Positions 23,813-24,298 of a DNA stretch of 24,298 nucleotides are shown here, in pieces. A program made the position numbers and the translations under genes. Source of the DNA: a virus; the IMG/VR virus record IMGVR_UViG_3300013126_000237, positions 1 through 24,298 of that record; one strand, given 5' to 3'. The notes under the pieces were generated by a model. The model was not told where the DNA came from. It saw only the letters and a program-made list of their open reading frames with translations, and did no database searches. How positions within the stretch are numbered: the stretch's first letter is position 1; each line of letters starts with the position of its first letter.

Positions 23813-24298
23813 CAGAACTCAAAGTTCACCACACGATCTTCACAGAATCCACGATCTTTGTGTTTGAAGTAATTAGTCCGAGTCCATCCTCCACTTTGAG
23901 TAAACATGTTGCGAATGTAAAAGTTAAACCCCCGATCATCATCATTCCATTCGGGCATTGCCTGATACTTTTTCAGAACTTCATTCAGTTCCTCAATCAG
24001 GCAGGCAAACAATTCACGCTTACTTTTTTTGACTACATCATCAGCAAAGAAAACTGTCGTCTCATTGTACTTCTTACTGCTGAACACATAAACTACACCT
24101 TCCTTCGGCAATCCGCCATTGTAGGTAGGATATGCCTGTTTAGAAGACTTACACTCAATGTCGTAAGTTTTGCCGTTGTAGTGTACACGAAAGTCAGGAG
24201 AGTTCTGAATACCATTCGGTTGATATTCATACTCCAGGTTATACTTTTTCAGCAGATTTTCTACCTTCTGTTCGTGATAGGAATTGTCTTGAGAATTG
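23812..24298 (-). CDS. PD-(D/E)xK nuclease-like protein (5' end outside window)
   Basis: 161 C-terminal residues; the frame is open to the right edge, so the true start lies beyond it. A TTG at 24109-24111 would give a shorter protein but would cut off the motif and is unlikely. Visible residues 34-35 (PD, in NSPDFRV) and 48-50 (ECK, in YDIECKSSKQAYP) form the PD-x12-ExK signature of restriction-type nucleases. A helix with conserved Glu/Lys follows (KSKRELFACLIEELNEVLKKY). The segment GGLPKEGVVYVFSSKKYNET resembles restriction-endonuclease-like proteins I have seen, but I cannot name the specificity. Possible roles are degradation of host DNA, DNA repair or recombination. The stop overlaps the start of the 39-residue membrane protein. 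Confidence 0.72.
   Translation of the reverse strand, partial: NSQDNSYHEQKVENLLKKYNLEYEYQPNGIQNSPDFRVHYNGKTYDIECKSSKQAYPTYNGGLPKEGVVYVFSSKKYNETTVFFADDVVKKSKRELFACLIEELNEVLKKYQAMPEWNDDDRGFNFYIRNMFTQSGGWTRTNYFKHKDRGFCEDRVVNFEF

Noticed and set aside
23812-24111. 99-residue protein starting at TTG 24111
   Set aside because: The frame is open to the right edge and the upstream part holds the PD...ExK signature, so the TTG is internal.

Overview
The window looks like part of a T4-like myovirus genome infecting marine picocyanobacteria (Synechococcus/Prochlorococcus). The reasons are a baseplate cluster gp25-gp6-(gp7 position)-gp8 with clear T4-type sequence, a phage-borne S-adenosylmethionine decarboxylase (speD), a very large YHYH-domain structural protein, and many tiny conserved-hypothetical genes. 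Every supported gene lies on the minus strand, so transcription runs from the right end (24298) to the left end (1).

Left and central part, 1-19765 (AT-rich): a late tail/baseplate block. In reading order it holds gp25 (19331-19732), gp6 (17419-19329), a 3957-residue protein at the gp7 position (5544-17417), gp8 (3967-5517) and a DUF4815-type structural protein that runs off the left edge (1-3963). Genes are 1-26 bases apart. NATAAATA late-promoter-like octamers lie directly before gp25 and gp8, and two more lie about 100 bases inside the 3' ends of gp6 and gp8. The first ~310 residues of the giant protein resemble the C-terminal part of T4 gp7. The rest is mostly recurring beta-type modules, one of which also appears as an insertion in gp8.

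Middle part, 19763-22379: small and medium genes. These are an 80-residue protein behind two hairpins, speD with an intact pyruvoyl active site behind its own late-promoter-like octamer, an unknown 211-residue protein, a 51-residue basic protein, a 64-residue protein, a GT-A-type glycosyltransferase-like protein driven by a near-perfect sigma-70 promoter (TTGACA-N17-TATGAT), and a 58-residue AbrB-like protein.

Right part, 22400-24298: distinctly richer in G+C, made of tiny genes of 39-104 codons that automatic calling mostly misses. Three start behind the same kind of leader: a TANA(A/C)T-like -10 box 24-27 bases before the start, then a C/A-rich CAAACGAACC-type leader without Shine-Dalgarno. 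GC-rich hairpins separate the units. At the right edge is the 3' part of a gene with a PD-(D/E)xK nuclease signature, overlapped by a 39-residue single-span membrane protein. This block looks like an early/accessory region whose composition is closer to a GC-rich Synechococcus host than to the phage structural genes.

No tRNA, rRNA, CRISPR, transposase or integrase was seen. No gene-free stretch exceeds 300 bases. Family assignments rest on sequence motifs and remembered T4 protein sequences; no database search was run.
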